Assembly: GCA_031553435.1 (NCBI GenBank)
Contig: JAVBLQ010000045.1
Coordinates: forward strand, 1 to 45,044
DNA from: JAVBLQ01 sp031553435
GTDB taxonomy: Bacteria; Bacteroidota; Bacteroidia; Bacteroidales; Azobacteroidaceae
Reading direction: 5' to 3'
Length of the DNA stretch: 45,044 nucleotides
Positions 1 through 8,631 of the stretch are shown piece after piece. Positions within the stretch are counted from its first letter, which is position 1. Every line of letters begins with the position of its first letter. The notes beneath the pieces are model-generated. The model had not been told where the DNA came from, made no database searches, and saw only the letters and a list, made by a program, of their open reading frames with translations. Made by a program: the position numbers and the translations under genes.

Positions 1-2
1 AA

Positions 3-200
3 AAATGTATTGAAATTCTTCAATCAAAATTAACGGTCATACAAGAGCTGGATATCTATCAAAAATTCATCATCATAGATAACCGACTTGTTTGGTATGG
101 AAACATTAGTCTTTTTGACTTTGGAAATCCGGATGATACAACCATACGACTGGAATCAAGGGAGTTGGTTACTGAATTAGAGGCTTATAGAAAATATTAG
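3..200 (+). CDS. C-terminal end of a phospholipase-D-domain protein, probably helicase-associated (partial)
   Basis: The reading frame is open from the window edge to a TAG at 198-200 and gives 65 residues of a C-terminus. The segment YQKFIIIDNRLVWYGNIS matches the HxKxxxxD core of phospholipase-D-type domains found at the end of some DEAD/DEAH helicases, where it usually reads H-Q-K-F-x-x-I-D followed by a VWYGxxNLL stretch. Here the catalytic histidine position is tyrosine (TAT), so this copy may have lost nuclease activity. The upstream part lies outside the window, so helicase association is inferred from the family only. It leads into a region of decayed accessory genes. Confidence 0.55.
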   Translation, partial: KCIEILQSKLTVIQELDIYQKFIIIDNRLVWYGNISLFDFGNPDDTTIRLESRELVTELEAYRKY

Positions 201-268
201 AAATTACATTTATCATTCTCGGATATATTCTAAAATCAAAGTCTAACTTAATTCGAGAATTAACAACT

Positions 269-895
269 CTATATCGGATTGCGCTCCCTGTTTTCTGAAA
301 CATAGCGAGCGAAATTCGGATTTTGTGCTATTTCGAGAAAATGCTTGTACAGCTCTTCCAAAGAAATAAATCCTCCACATTCACGGGCAAGCATTCCATC
401 TATACCAACATCAACACGTAAATCGCCTGTTTCCCGGTTGTATTTGTCAATCCTTCCATGACAATGTCTGTGTACCATACAAGCTCCATAATTCTTTCGA
501 CTCCATGATACAAGCGGATAATGACAAAGAGCCAAATAAAAATCTTTCTCCAAAAATGGATAGAGGGATGCTTTGAAGGTCAAATCTTTTATTTGTTGTA
601 TACTTTCAAAATAGTTTGGCAATTTGAGACTACTAGCATCATGATTGCCAACAATCAAATGTTTTGTTCCGTTCAACTTACCCATTAACCGGATGACTCT
701 TTCTTTATTTCCAAAAGCAAAATCACCCACCATATATACAGTGTCCTTTTTCTCTATTTTATTATTCCACAAATCAATCAACCATTCATCATGTCCTATT
801 ACATCATTAATTCTGGAATTCAGCCGATCCGGACAATGTTTCAAAATATTGGTATGAAAGAAATGGGTATCTGCTATAAAAAATATTTTATTCAT
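269..895 (-). CDS. Calcineurin-like metallophosphoesterase, 208 aa
   Basis: All blocks of the calcineurin-like phosphoesterase fold are present in order: DTHFFHTN near the N-terminus (D-x-H), GDFAFG, GNHDAS, CHYPLVSW and HRHCHGR (the usual GHxH block, here HxH). These residues bind the two-metal centre that hydrolyses phosphoester bonds. There is no signal peptide, so it should be cytosolic. The protein is full length for this small subfamily and looks intact, unlike everything to its right. It lies 54 bp downstream of the broken Rnl2-type ligase on the same strand, so it may have been the phosphatase of an RNA end-repair cassette; that role is inference. The substrate is unknown. Confidence 0.8.
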   Translation of the reverse strand: MNKIFFIADTHFFHTNILKHCPDRLNSRINDVIGHDEWLIDLWNNKIEKKDTVYMVGDFAFGNKERVIRLMGKLNGTKHLIVGNHDASSLKLPNYFESIQQIKDLTFKASLYPFLEKDFYLALCHYPLVSWSRKNYGACMVHRHCHGRIDKYNRETGDLRVDVGIDGMLARECGGFISLEELYKHFLEIAQNPNFARYVSENRERNPI

Positions 896-911
896 TTCTT
901 TTCGTTTTTAT

Positions 912-943
912 ATTCATCCCGCAGATTTCTCCGCAGGATGAAT
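912..943. repeat. Inverted repeat between ligase remnant and phosphoesterase
   Basis: ATTCATCC at 912-919 is exactly complementary to GGATGAAT at 936-943, with a 16-base loop that contains CGCA twice. It could form a hairpin in the transcript running from the ligase remnant into the phosphoesterase. No U-tract follows on the minus strand, so it is not a clear terminator. Confidence 0.4.
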
Positions 944-949
944 CTGTTT

Positions 950-1434
950 TTAAGAAGTCATATAGACTTTCTTTATCAAGTCTGTTGATATTTTATTGAT
1001 ATGCCTATTCAATATTTTCTGTTCACTTTTTTCTAAAGTGGCATAAATTCCCGAATGCTCTTTTAAAAAATCTTCCAGAACATCTTTACTCAACAGACCA
1101 ATTAGTCGTCCTGTATCTTTAGGAAATGTAACTTCTCCACCTTGCTAATCGTATTATTCAGCCTGTTCTCTGTTACATATTCTTCCGTGACAATCAGCAT
1201 GTCACATAACTCTTTGCTGTAAGAGGGTTCAATAAACAAAGCTGGTTGCCTTTTCTTTACTGACTTCTTTTCAGCAAACTTACTGTTCTTGTTCTTCAGA
1301 AGCAAGCGAGAACCATTACTGAAAAAGATAGGTTCCAAAGGACGAATAACAACTCCTTCACAGATATTATCTTCAATTGAAGGAAGTCCTAACCATTCTG
1401 AAATACAGCTTTGAAAGGTATTAGGATAGGACAA
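950..1434 (-). pseudogene. Rnl2-family RNA ligase, C-terminal remnant (truncated and frameshifted)
   Basis: The 1434-1102 frame contains CEGVVIRPLEP (nucleotidyltransferase motif IV) and LLLKNKNSKFAEK (motif V with its lysines), as in T4 RNA ligase 2-type enzymes that seal nicked RNA. The motif I lysine and the whole N-terminal half are missing; homology stops at about 1434, where an unrelated gene begins on the other strand. A frameshift lies around 1135-1144: the frame switches from NNTISKV to GEVTFPKDTGRLIGLL, and the second frame runs to a stop at 950-952 with SKDVLEDFLKEH, typical of the Rnl2 C-terminal domain. One lost base would explain it. Ligase activity is not possible. It sits just upstream of the metallophosphoesterase on the same strand. 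Confidence 0.75.
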
Positions 1435-1438
1435 AGAA

Positions 1439-2303
1439 TTGATTTATGCAGAAGGTGTTTTTCCTACTCAGGGAACCCGTCCGTTGTTTACGACTATTTA
1501 TCAAATCATTAATGCTCGATTGGGACGAATACTGAATGATGTGTTTGTAGATGGTTTTGTGGCGGATACACTTGTTTTGGCAGTTAATTCGTCAAAAGCA
1601 GAAAAAGATCAAGCCGCTATACAAATTGACTTTATGAAAACAGGTGTGAATATTCATCAATTGATTGAACAACACCAGTGTTGCCGTACATGAAAGTGGA
1701 CATGCCATTCTTTCTTCCATTTTGATGAAAACAATACCTGAGGCTGCTTTTTCTGTGACAGCAGACAACGAGAGTAATGGTTTCGTATTGTCTTATCCGG
1801 AATGGAATTATGTTTCAAAGAAAGAAATTATCAGCCGTTTGGCTGTGTTTTTGGGTGGATGGACTGCCGAACGAATTATTTTCGGAGAAGAAAATGTCAC
1901 TATCGGGTCGAGTCCTGATTTAAGCAAAGCAACCCAATTAGCAACCCATGTTATTTATTCTTGTGGAATGGGGAGTATTCGCGCTGCTTTTGGAAATGAG
2001 AATATGAATAATGCGCCTTCAGTCTCGGTCATTTTAGATCATGCAGAAACCGTGAATAAAGATGCAAAGGATTTATTGCTGTGTGCCGAATTATTAGCTG
2101 CCGAAACATTGGAAAAGCAGAAAATATTGTTACTTCAAATGGCGGATTATTTGAGTGACCAACGGAGTATGGACAAGAAAATGATTCGCGAATTTTTACA
2201 AAAGTATGCGACGACCGGATTAATCAGGATTATTGGCAGGATATACAACAGATTGAACAATTGGTTCATACAGAGAAATTGGATGGAGAAAACAACTGTT
2301 TGA
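1439..2303 (+). pseudogene. FtsH-like peptidase M41 protein, N-truncated and frameshifted
   Basis: The first frame (1439-1693) begins abruptly with IYAEGVFPTQGTRPLF and runs to about residue 78. The second frame (from about 1665) continues with NTSVAVHESGHAILSS. HESGH is the HExxH zinc site of family M41, and GSSPDLSKAT supplies the third metal ligand (Asp) in the usual place. The switch at 1665-1672 fits loss of one base in the gaacaacacc stretch. The AAA ATPase domain that should precede is absent, so no unfolding-coupled proteolysis can occur. Beyond about 2205 the frame reads out of phase through the ligase relic, so the natural C-terminus is probably lost. Its left edge abuts the truncated Rnl2 relic on the opposite strand, marking a rearrangement point. 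Confidence 0.7.
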
Positions 2304-2470
2304 GTGCAACAGGCGTATTCGCACGTTCTCATGCTGCACCGACTGAATCTCTGTGGACAAAAGAAATCAGGAATCGCTGGAATTTGATTAAAAACGATTT
2401 GGGAAATATTGAGATATTCGGAGAAAACCTTTTTGCTATCCATTCTATCCGGTATGAACGATTAGATTAG
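2207..2470 (+). pseudogene. RNA ligase, adenylation-domain fragment
   Basis: Reading through 2207-2470 gives DYWQDIQQIEQLVH followed by TEKLDGENN, which is nucleotidyltransferase motif I with its AMP-accepting lysine, then GVFARSHAAPTES, and IFGENLFAIHSIRY (motif III-like). This is the N-terminal half of a Bacteroidota RNA ligase distinct from the Rnl2 relic at 950-1434. The frame stops at 2468-2470, and motifs IV and V are missing. The next codons, in the same frame, belong to an HD-domain protein that has lost its own N-terminus, so an internal deletion appears to have joined the two genes. The 5' end blends into the peptidase relic. Not functional as it stands. Confidence 0.7.
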
Positions 2471-3070
2471 AAATTGGAACAATTAGATGGTTTTCAATCG
2501 CTTGAAGAACGAGACAAGGAAATATTGTGGACCGCAGCGTTGCTGCATGATATAGGGAAATGTATTACGACCCAAATGGAAGAAGGAAAGCTCGTTTCGC
2601 CGTATCATGCGCGAAAAGGAGAATATATCGTCAGAGAATTGCTTTTCAAAGAAATTCCTGCACCTTTTGAAATCCGGGAACAAATAGCGGCGTTAGTTCG
2701 TTATCACGGACTTCCGGTTTGGCTGAATGAACGCCCTGATTTGCAGAAGAAACTCTTTGAAGCTTCGTTACGAACCGATATGCGATTGCTTAAAATGCTT
2801 TCGGAAGCAGATGTCAAAGGTAGGATTTGTGACGATAAGGAGAAACTGTTAGAGCAAATAGATTTTTTCAGAATGTTTTGCCAAGAAGAAAATTGTTGGA
2901 ATAAACCCCGTGAATTTCCGACTAATCATGCCTGATTTCATTATTTCAACACAGAAAATGCTTATGTAGATTATGTTCCTTATGATAATTTCAAAATCAA
3001 TACTTCGTCTCATTTTAATTATATCTTTAAAAAGCATAAGGCATTCTGTCAGGAATATATCGTTTGGTAG
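2471..3070 (+). pseudogene. HD-domain phosphohydrolase fragment (RNA-repair type) with an in-frame stop
   Basis: From 2474 the frame encodes QLDGFQSLEERDKEILWTAA and then LLHDIGKC, the HD dyad of HD-superfamily phosphohydrolases, plus ALVRYHGLPVW. About 45-50 N-terminal residues with the first metal-binding His are absent. TGA at 2933-2935 interrupts an otherwise continuous frame: before it PREFPTNHA, after it FHYFNTENAYVDYVPYDNF, ending at a TAG at 3068-3070. A CGA-to-TGA change would account for this. As I recall this family, the C-terminal half is a P-loop polynucleotide-kinase domain; no Walker A motif is found here, so that half has been replaced or deleted. Together with the adjoining ligase fragment this looks like a dead kinase/HD plus ligase cassette. 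Confidence 0.7.
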
Positions 3071-3117
3071 AAAATATTATGATTATTCTTTTAGCACATT
3101 AAATTAAAAATTTCATG

Positions 3118-3125
3118 TACTTTTG
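3118..3125 (+). promoter_or_regulatory. Putative metH promoter, Bacteroidota -7 element
   Basis: TACTTTTG matches the TAnnTTTG consensus exactly and lies 40 bp upstream of the metH start. No -33 TTTG is obvious. The space between the HD relic and metH is under 100 bp and too short to hold a cobalamin riboswitch. Confidence 0.5.
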
Positions 3126-3165
3126 TTCAAAATATTTTACCAGCGTACTTGTTAAATGAAGAAAG

Positions 3166-6100
3166 ATGAATAAAATAGAAGATCTACTGAAAAATCGTAT
3201 TCTTATACTCGATGGCGCCATGGGCTCCATGATTCAAACATTCAAATTAACTGAAGATGATTTTCGCGGACAACGTTTTGCTTCAGCTCAAAAACAAATG
3301 AAGGGAAACAATGATATGCTTTGTATCACTCGTCCCGATATTATTAAAAATATTCATACACAATACCTTGAGGCCGGAGCAGATATCATTGAAACCAATT
3401 CTTTCAGTTGTAATGCTATTTCAATGGAAGATTATGGTTTACAGAATTGTATCAGAGAGCTTAACCTTGCTGCATCTAAAGTAGCGCGTGAAGTTGCCGA
3501 TGCCTATACTCTCAAAAATCCTGATAAACCAAGATTTGTAGCCGGTTCTATCGGTCCGACCACCAAATCGGCTTCCATGAGTCCGGATGTAAGCAATCCG
3601 GCTTTTCGTTCAGTTTCTTTTGATGACCTGAGAATTGCTTATAAAGAGCAAATTTTAGCTTTGATAGAAGGTGGAGTAGATGTTTTATTGATCGAAACGA
3701 TATTCGATACATTGAATGCCAAAGCGGCAATTTTTGCTGCGGAAGAAGCATTTGAGGATTCAGGCAAACGACTTCCAATCATGCTTTCTGCAACGATTTC
3801 CGACAAAAGCGGACGAACCCTTTCCGGCCAAACCATCGGAGGATTTCTGGCTTCCGTGCAACATGCAAATTTATTATCCGTTGGTTTGAATTGTTCATTC
3901 GGAGCGGCTGACTTAAAGCCTTTCCTGAAGGAATTAGGACAAAAAGCGCCTTGCTACATCAGCGCTTATCCCAATGCGGGACTTCCCAACCGTTTCGGTG
4001 AATATGACGAAACACCGGAAAAAATGGCTGTCCAGGTGAAAGAATATCTGGAAGAAAGTTTGGTCAATATAATAGGTGGTTGTTGTGGAACTACACCTGC
4101 TCATATTGCTGCTTATCAGTCGATCATGCAATATGCTAAACCTCACCGGATTGCAGGGAAAGCGGATGCTTTGTGGCTTTCCGGATTGGAACTATTGGAA
4201 GTTAAACCGGAAAATAATTTCCTGAATATCGGCGAACGCTGCAATGTTGCCGGATCCCGTAAATTTCTTCGTTTAATCAAAGAAAAAAAATACGAAGAAG
4301 CTTTGAGTATTGCCAGAAATCAGGTCGACGATGGCGCTCAGGTACTTGATATCAACATGGATGATGCCATGTTGGATGCTAAAGAAGAAATGACCACTTT
4401 CCTTCATTTGATTGCTTCCGAACCTGAAATTGCGCGCATTCCGTTGATGATCGATAGTTCCAAATGGGAAGTGATCGAAGCCGGATTGAAATGTACACAA
4501 GGAAAAAGTATTGTCAACTCTATCAGTCTGAAAGAGGGAGAAGATACATTTTTGAATCATGCCTGTTTGATTAAAAAATACGGAGCTGCCGTTGTTGTCA
4601 TGGCTTTTGACGAGAAAGGCCAGGCGGATACTTTTGAACGGAGAACTGAAATCTGTTCGCGGGCCTATAAATTATTGATTGAAAAAGCTGATTTTAATCC
4701 TCAGGATATTATCTTCGATCCCAACGTATTAGCGATTGCTACCGGAATTGAAGAGCACAGGAATTATGCCAAAGATTTTCTTCAAACCATCGAATGGATC
4801 AAACAGAATCTTCCTCATGCCAGGATCAGTGGAGGTATAAGCAATCTATCTTTTTCATTCAGAGGAAATAACTATATCCGTGAGGTAATGCATTCCGTTT
4901 TCCTTTATCACGCTATTTCCAAAGGAATGGATATGGGCATTGTCAATGCTTCGGAAAGTATGATTTATGAAGATATTCCGCAGGATATCAGAGATTTAAT
5001 TGAAGATGTTATTCTGAACAGGAGTGAAGATGCTACCGAGCGCCTGATATCCAAAGCTGAGGAATTGAAAGGAAATAATGATATTGGTAATTCCCAACAA
5101 TCCAATCAACTAGAATGGCGTAATCTTCCTTTGGAACAGCGACTAGAATATGCTTTGGTAAAGGGAATCGGAGATTTCCTGGAAGAAGATCTTGCTGAAG
5201 CAATCCAACAATATCCACGGGCTATAACCATTATTGATGAGCCTTTGATGAATGGAATGAACAAAGTCGGAACGCTTTTCGGCGAAGGAAAAATGTTCTT
5301 ACCGCAAGTAGTGAAAACTGCCCGGACAATGAAAAAAGCGGTGAATATTCTTCAACCGCGTATCGAAGCTCAACAACAATCAGGAACCAATATTTCTGCC
5401 GGTAAATTATTGATTGCCACAGTAAAAGGTGATGTTCACGATATCGGTAAAAATATTGTCGGAGTTGTAATGGCTTGCAACAACTATGAAGTGATAGACT
5501 TGGGCGTAATGGTTCCTACTGAAGAAATTATTCGTAAAATAAAAGAATTAAATCCTGATTTAGTGGGACTTAGCGGATTAATTACTCCTTCTCTCGAAGA
5601 AATGTGTAATGTGGCTGAGGCCATGGAAAAAGAAGGTTTCCAAGTACCATTGTTGATTGGAGGAGCAACAACATCCAAGTTACATACGGCGGTTAAAATT
5701 GCACCGAAATATTCGCAAACGGTTCTTTACGTAAAAGATGCTTCCCAAAGTACCTTAGTTGCCAACAAGTTATTATCAAAAGACATAAAAAATAATTTCA
5801 AAGAAGAAATCAAATCGGAGTATCAGCATTTAAGAGAAAGTTTCGGTAATAAAAAAACAGAACTCGTTTCTTTATCTGATGCAAGAAAAAATAAAGCTCA
5901 GATTGATTGGACAGATTATACTGCTCCGGAACCCAATAAAAAAGGCGTACAAGTGATTGACAATATTCCACTGTTAAAGATAATTCCTTATATTAATTGG
6001 AATTATTTCTTTGTTACCTGGAAACTTTTTGGAAAATTTGATGAAGTTGTCAATTTAGACGGATGTTTTGCCTGCGAAATATCCTGGATCAATTCTTTTC

Positions 6101-6876
6101 CTGAAAATGAAAGGGAAAAAGCCAACGAAGCTCTTCAATTGTACAAAGATGCCGGAAAAATGCTTGATAATCTGATCAAGGAAAAAATGAATCCGGTTAA
6201 AGCAGTTTATCGTATCCTGGAAGCCAATGCACAAGATGAAGATATTATCATCAAAGAAAGCCAGATGATTTTACCGATGCTTCGTCAGCAAGACAAAAAA
6301 GATAAGGGAACTCATAAATGCCTGGCTGATTTTCTTTTACCATTAAATAAAGGAAAAGATGATTATCTGGGAACTTTCGTAGTTACTGCCGGTCTTGGCA
6401 TCGAAACTCTCTTGAAAACATACGAAAAAGAAGGAAATGAGTACAATGCCCTTTTGCTTAAATCTCTTTGTGACCGTTTGGCTGAAGCTGCCGCCGAATA
6501 TTTGCATCACCAGATAAGAACAGATTATTGGGGATATGCAAAAGATGAGAATTTAAGTGCGAAGGATTTATTTAAAGTTCATTATCAGGGTATTCGTCCG
6601 GCTGTGGGCTATCCTTCCATTCCGGATCAATCCATGAATTTTGAATTGGATAAAATGTTAAATATGAGTCAAATAGGAGTTTCGCTTACGGAACATGGAG
6701 CAATGTATCCCAATGCTACAGTCAGCGGATTCTTTTTTGCCCATCCGGAATCATCTTATTTTGCTGTCGGACATATTTCCGAAGAACAATTGACGCCTTA
6801 TGCTTCCAAAAGAGGAATTTCTGTGGAGGAGGCGAAAGTTTGGTTGAGCGGTAATGTTATCTCCAATCCATCATAA
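3166..6876 (+). CDS. metH: Cobalamin-dependent methionine synthase, 1236 aa
   Basis: Cytosolic enzyme that moves a methyl group from 5-methyltetrahydrofolate through cobalamin to homocysteine. All modules are present. The homocysteine-binding barrel is at about 1-325, with zinc ligands in GLNCSFGA (about residue 242) and GGCCGTTP (about 304-305). The pterin-binding barrel is at about 350-610. The cobalamin cap and Rossmann modules are at about 640-890, with DVHDIGKNIVG giving the axial histidine near residue 758. The SAM-dependent reactivation domain runs from about 900, including HYQGIRPAVGYPS. Length is close to the E. coli enzyme (1227). It appears monocistronic. Its last 79 bp overlap the convergent MBL hydrolase gene. 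Confidence 0.97.
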   Translation: MNKIEDLLKNRILILDGAMGSMIQTFKLTEDDFRGQRFASAQKQMKGNNDMLCITRPDIIKNIHTQYLEAGADIIETNSFSCNAISMEDYGLQNCIRELNLAASKVAREVADAYTLKNPDKPRFVAGSIGPTTKSASMSPDVSNPAFRSVSFDDLRIAYKEQILALIEGGVDVLLIETIFDTLNAKAAIFAAEEAFEDSGKRLPIMLSATISDKSGRTLSGQTIGGFLASVQHANLLSVGLNCSFGAADLKPFLKELGQKAPCYISAYPNAGLPNRFGEYDETPEKMAVQVKEYLEESLVNIIGGCCGTTPAHIAAYQSIMQYAKPHRIAGKADALWLSGLELLEVKPENNFLNIGERCNVAGSRKFLRLIKEKKYEEALSIARNQVDDGAQVLDINMDDAMLDAKEEMTTFLHLIASEPEIARIPLMIDSSKWEVIEAGLKCTQGKSIVNSISLKEGEDTFLNHACLIKKYGAAVVVMAFDEKGQADTFERRTEICSRAYKLLIEKADFNPQDIIFDPNVLAIATGIEEHRNYAKDFLQTIEWIKQNLPHARISGGISNLSFSFRGNNYIREVMHSVFLYHAISKGMDMGIVNASESMIYEDIPQDIRDLIEDVILNRSEDATERLISKAEELKGNNDIGNSQQSNQLEWRNLPLEQRLEYALVKGIGDFLEEDLAEAIQQYPRAITIIDEPLMNGMNKVGTLFGEGKMFLPQVVKTARTMKKAVNILQPRIEAQQQSGTNISAGKLLIATVKGDVHDIGKNIVGVVMACNNYEVIDLGVMVPTEEIIRKIKELNPDLVGLSGLITPSLEEMCNVAEAMEKEGFQVPLLIGGATTSKLHTAVKIAPKYSQTVLYVKDASQSTLVANKLLSKDIKNNFKEEIKSEYQHLRESFGNKKTELVSLSDARKNKAQIDWTDYTAPEPNKKGVQVIDNIPLLKIIPYINWNYFFVTWKLFGKFDEVVNLDGCFACEISWINSFPENEREKANEALQLYKDAGKMLDNLIKEKMNPVKAVYRILEANAQDEDIIIKESQMILPMLRQQDKKDKGTHKCLADFLLPLNKGKDDYLGTFVVTAGLGIETLLKTYEKEGNEYNALLLKSLCDRLAEAAAEYLHHQIRTDYWGYAKDENLSAKDLFKVHYQGIRPAVGYPSIPDQSMNFELDKMLNMSQIGVSLTEHGAMYPNATVSGFFFAHPESSYFAVGHISEEQLTPYASKRGISVEEAKVWLSGNVISNPS

Positions 6877-7610
6877 GATATGAAAACATTTTCCGGCATT
6901 TTTTTCTCCATTTCCGCATGTAAGCCGAAATGGTGGCTCATGTGAATGAGATAAGCCTTTTTAGGTTTGATTTTTTTTATATAATCGAATGATTCTTCGG
7001 TTGTTAGATGAGAGATATGAGCTTGTGGCCTTAGTGCGTCGATAACCAATACTTCTAAATCTTTCAATTTGTCGATTTCGGAATCCGGAATAGACTTTAC
7101 ATCTGTCAGATAAGCAAAATTTCCTATGCGATAACCGAATATAGGAAGTTTTGCATGATAGATACGAACAGGGGTTACTTCTATTCCATCGATATGAAAA
7201 GGATTGATATCCAAGGGATGCATTTCCAAATTAGGAACTCCGGGATATTTATTTTCGTAAAATGCATAAGGAATACGGGTTTGAATGGCATCCGAGACAT
7301 ATTTTTCTGCATAAATATCCACATCCCCGAATTTACAAAACGGACGTAAATCATCAATTCCGCCGACATGATCATAATGCTCGTGCGTAATCAATACCGC
7401 ATCAATTTTAGTGATTCCGGTGTGTAAAATTTGCCAGCGAAAATCAGGTCCACAATCAATTAAAATATTTTTCCCCTGAGTTTGGAGTAATAATGAAGCT
7501 CTCATTCTCCGGTCTCTTCTGTCGGAAGATGTGCAGACTTCACAACGACAACCAATCTCCGGATTTCCGGTAGAAGTGCCTGTTCCCAGGAATCTAATTT
7601 TCATTTCCAT
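6798..7610 (-). CDS. MBL-fold metal-dependent hydrolase (PhnP-like), about 270 aa
   Basis: THEHYDHVGG is the HxHxDH metal-binding signature. GTGTSTGNPEIGCRCEVC at the N-terminus, with two cysteines, resembles the PhnP/YcbJ-type group of cytosolic metallo-beta-lactamase-fold phosphodiesterases. Later metal ligands are in YLTDV and LIHMSHHFGLH. I take the ATG at 7608-7610, two bases after the murB stop; a further ATG lies two codons on. The substrate is unknown. The stop falls inside metH on the other strand, and the last 19 or so residues (after YDGLEI) are an extension coded entirely in the overlap. It is the third gene of a SPOR-murB-MBL series. Confidence 0.85.
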   Translation of the reverse strand: MEMKIRFLGTGTSTGNPEIGCRCEVCTSSDRRDRRMRASLLLQTQGKNILIDCGPDFRWQILHTGITKIDAVLITHEHYDHVGGIDDLRPFCKFGDVDIYAEKYVSDAIQTRIPYAFYENKYPGVPNLEMHPLDINPFHIDGIEVTPVRIYHAKLPIFGYRIGNFAYLTDVKSIPDSEIDKLKDLEVLVIDALRPQAHISHLTTEESFDYIKKIKPKKAYLIHMSHHFGLHAEMEKKMPENVFISYDGLEITLPLNQTFASSTEIPLLEA

Positions 7611-7612
7611 AA

Positions 7613-8623
7613 TCAACCTATGTAAGTGACTTCAGGTTCAATATCTACGTTAAATTTTTGCTTGACGGTTTCTTTGACTTTTTCAGCCAGCAAAGCAATT
7701 TCGTTTCCTGTTGCACCTCCTTTGTTTACCAGTACCAGAGCTTGTTTATCATGAACTGCAGCGTTGCCTAATGATGTTCCTTTCAATCCGCACTGATCAA
7801 TCAACCATGCAGCCGGAAGTTTTACAAGTGTTTCTGAAACAGGGTAGGAGGGGACTTCCGGATAATTCTTTTTCAATTTTTCGTAAACGGATTTACAAAT
7901 ATAAGGATTCATAAAAAAACTACCGGCATTTCCTAAAACCTTGGGATCAGGAAGTTTGCTTTCGCGGATGGAAATGACCGCTTGCCGGATATTTTTCAGA
8001 TTAATTTCCTCATTTCCTAAAACTGCTTTCAGATTTCCGTATTCAATATTGTAAACAGTTTTTTTATTGAGACGGAAAACTACTTCGGATATGATGTATT
8101 TATTTTTTAATTCTTCTTTGAAAATGCTTTTGCGATAGGCAAAATTGCATTCTTGTTGTGAAAAAATTTGTTTTTTCCCTGTAGCAACCTCGTATGCAAT
8201 GACTTCAGATATTATATCTTTTACTTCGCTTCCATAAGCTCCGATGTTTTGTACGGCGGAAGCGCCTACTTCTCCAGGTATTAAAGAAAGATTCTCAATT
8301 CCGCCCCAATTATTTTCAACGGCAAAAGCTACAAAATGATCCCAATTAACGCCACTTCCCACTTTGATGAATACGAAATCGGCATCTTCTTTTACAACAT
8401 CGATTTGTTTCATCAATGAATGAACAATGATACCATCGTAATTATCTAAAAAAAGCAGATTGCTTCCTTCTCCGATGTGAAAAAATGGTTGAGAAAGAAA
8501 ATATTCATCAGACAATAATTTTTTTATGTCTTCTTCATTTTCATACTCAATAAAGATACGTGTGGATACCTCCAGTCCGAAGGTGTTATGGGAAAGTAAG
8601 GAGTAATTTTCTGAAATTTTCAT
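7613..8623 (-). CDS. murB: UDP-N-acetylenolpyruvoylglucosamine reductase, 336 aa
   Basis: FAD enzyme of cytosolic peptidoglycan precursor synthesis that reduces UDP-GlcNAc-enolpyruvate to UDP-MurNAc. The FAD-binding part includes NTFGLEVSTR, GEGSNLLF and ENLSLIPGEVGASAVQNIGA. The catalytic serine lies in GNAGSFFMNP, and the C-terminal glutamate in DIEPEVTYIG. Its length (336, against 342 in E. coli) and arrangement are of type I MurB. It starts right beside the heptamer-repeat hairpin and is followed after two bases by the MBL hydrolase, suggesting co-transcription and possible translational coupling. Confidence 0.96.
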   Translation of the reverse strand: MKISENYSLLSHNTFGLEVSTRIFIEYENEEDIKKLLSDEYFLSQPFFHIGEGSNLLFLDNYDGIIVHSLMKQIDVVKEDADFVFIKVGSGVNWDHFVAFAVENNWGGIENLSLIPGEVGASAVQNIGAYGSEVKDIISEVIAYEVATGKKQIFSQQECNFAYRKSIFKEELKNKYIISEVVFRLNKKTVYNIEYGNLKAVLGNEEINLKNIRQAVISIRESKLPDPKVLGNAGSFFMNPYICKSVYEKLKKNYPEVPSYPVSETLVKLPAAWLIDQCGLKGTSLGNAAVHDKQALVLVNKGGATGNEIALLAEKVKETVKQKFNVDIEPEVTYIG

Positions 8624-8631
8624 TGTAAAAA

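Noticed and set aside
2147..2443. 98-residue open frame on the minus strand
   Set aside because: It lies opposite recognisable ligase and peptidase homology and has no motif of its own.
3071..3165. Cobalamin or SAM riboswitch upstream of metH
   Set aside because: The gap is under 100 bp and consists of AT-rich DNA with a -7 box; no conserved B12-box or SAM-box was seen.
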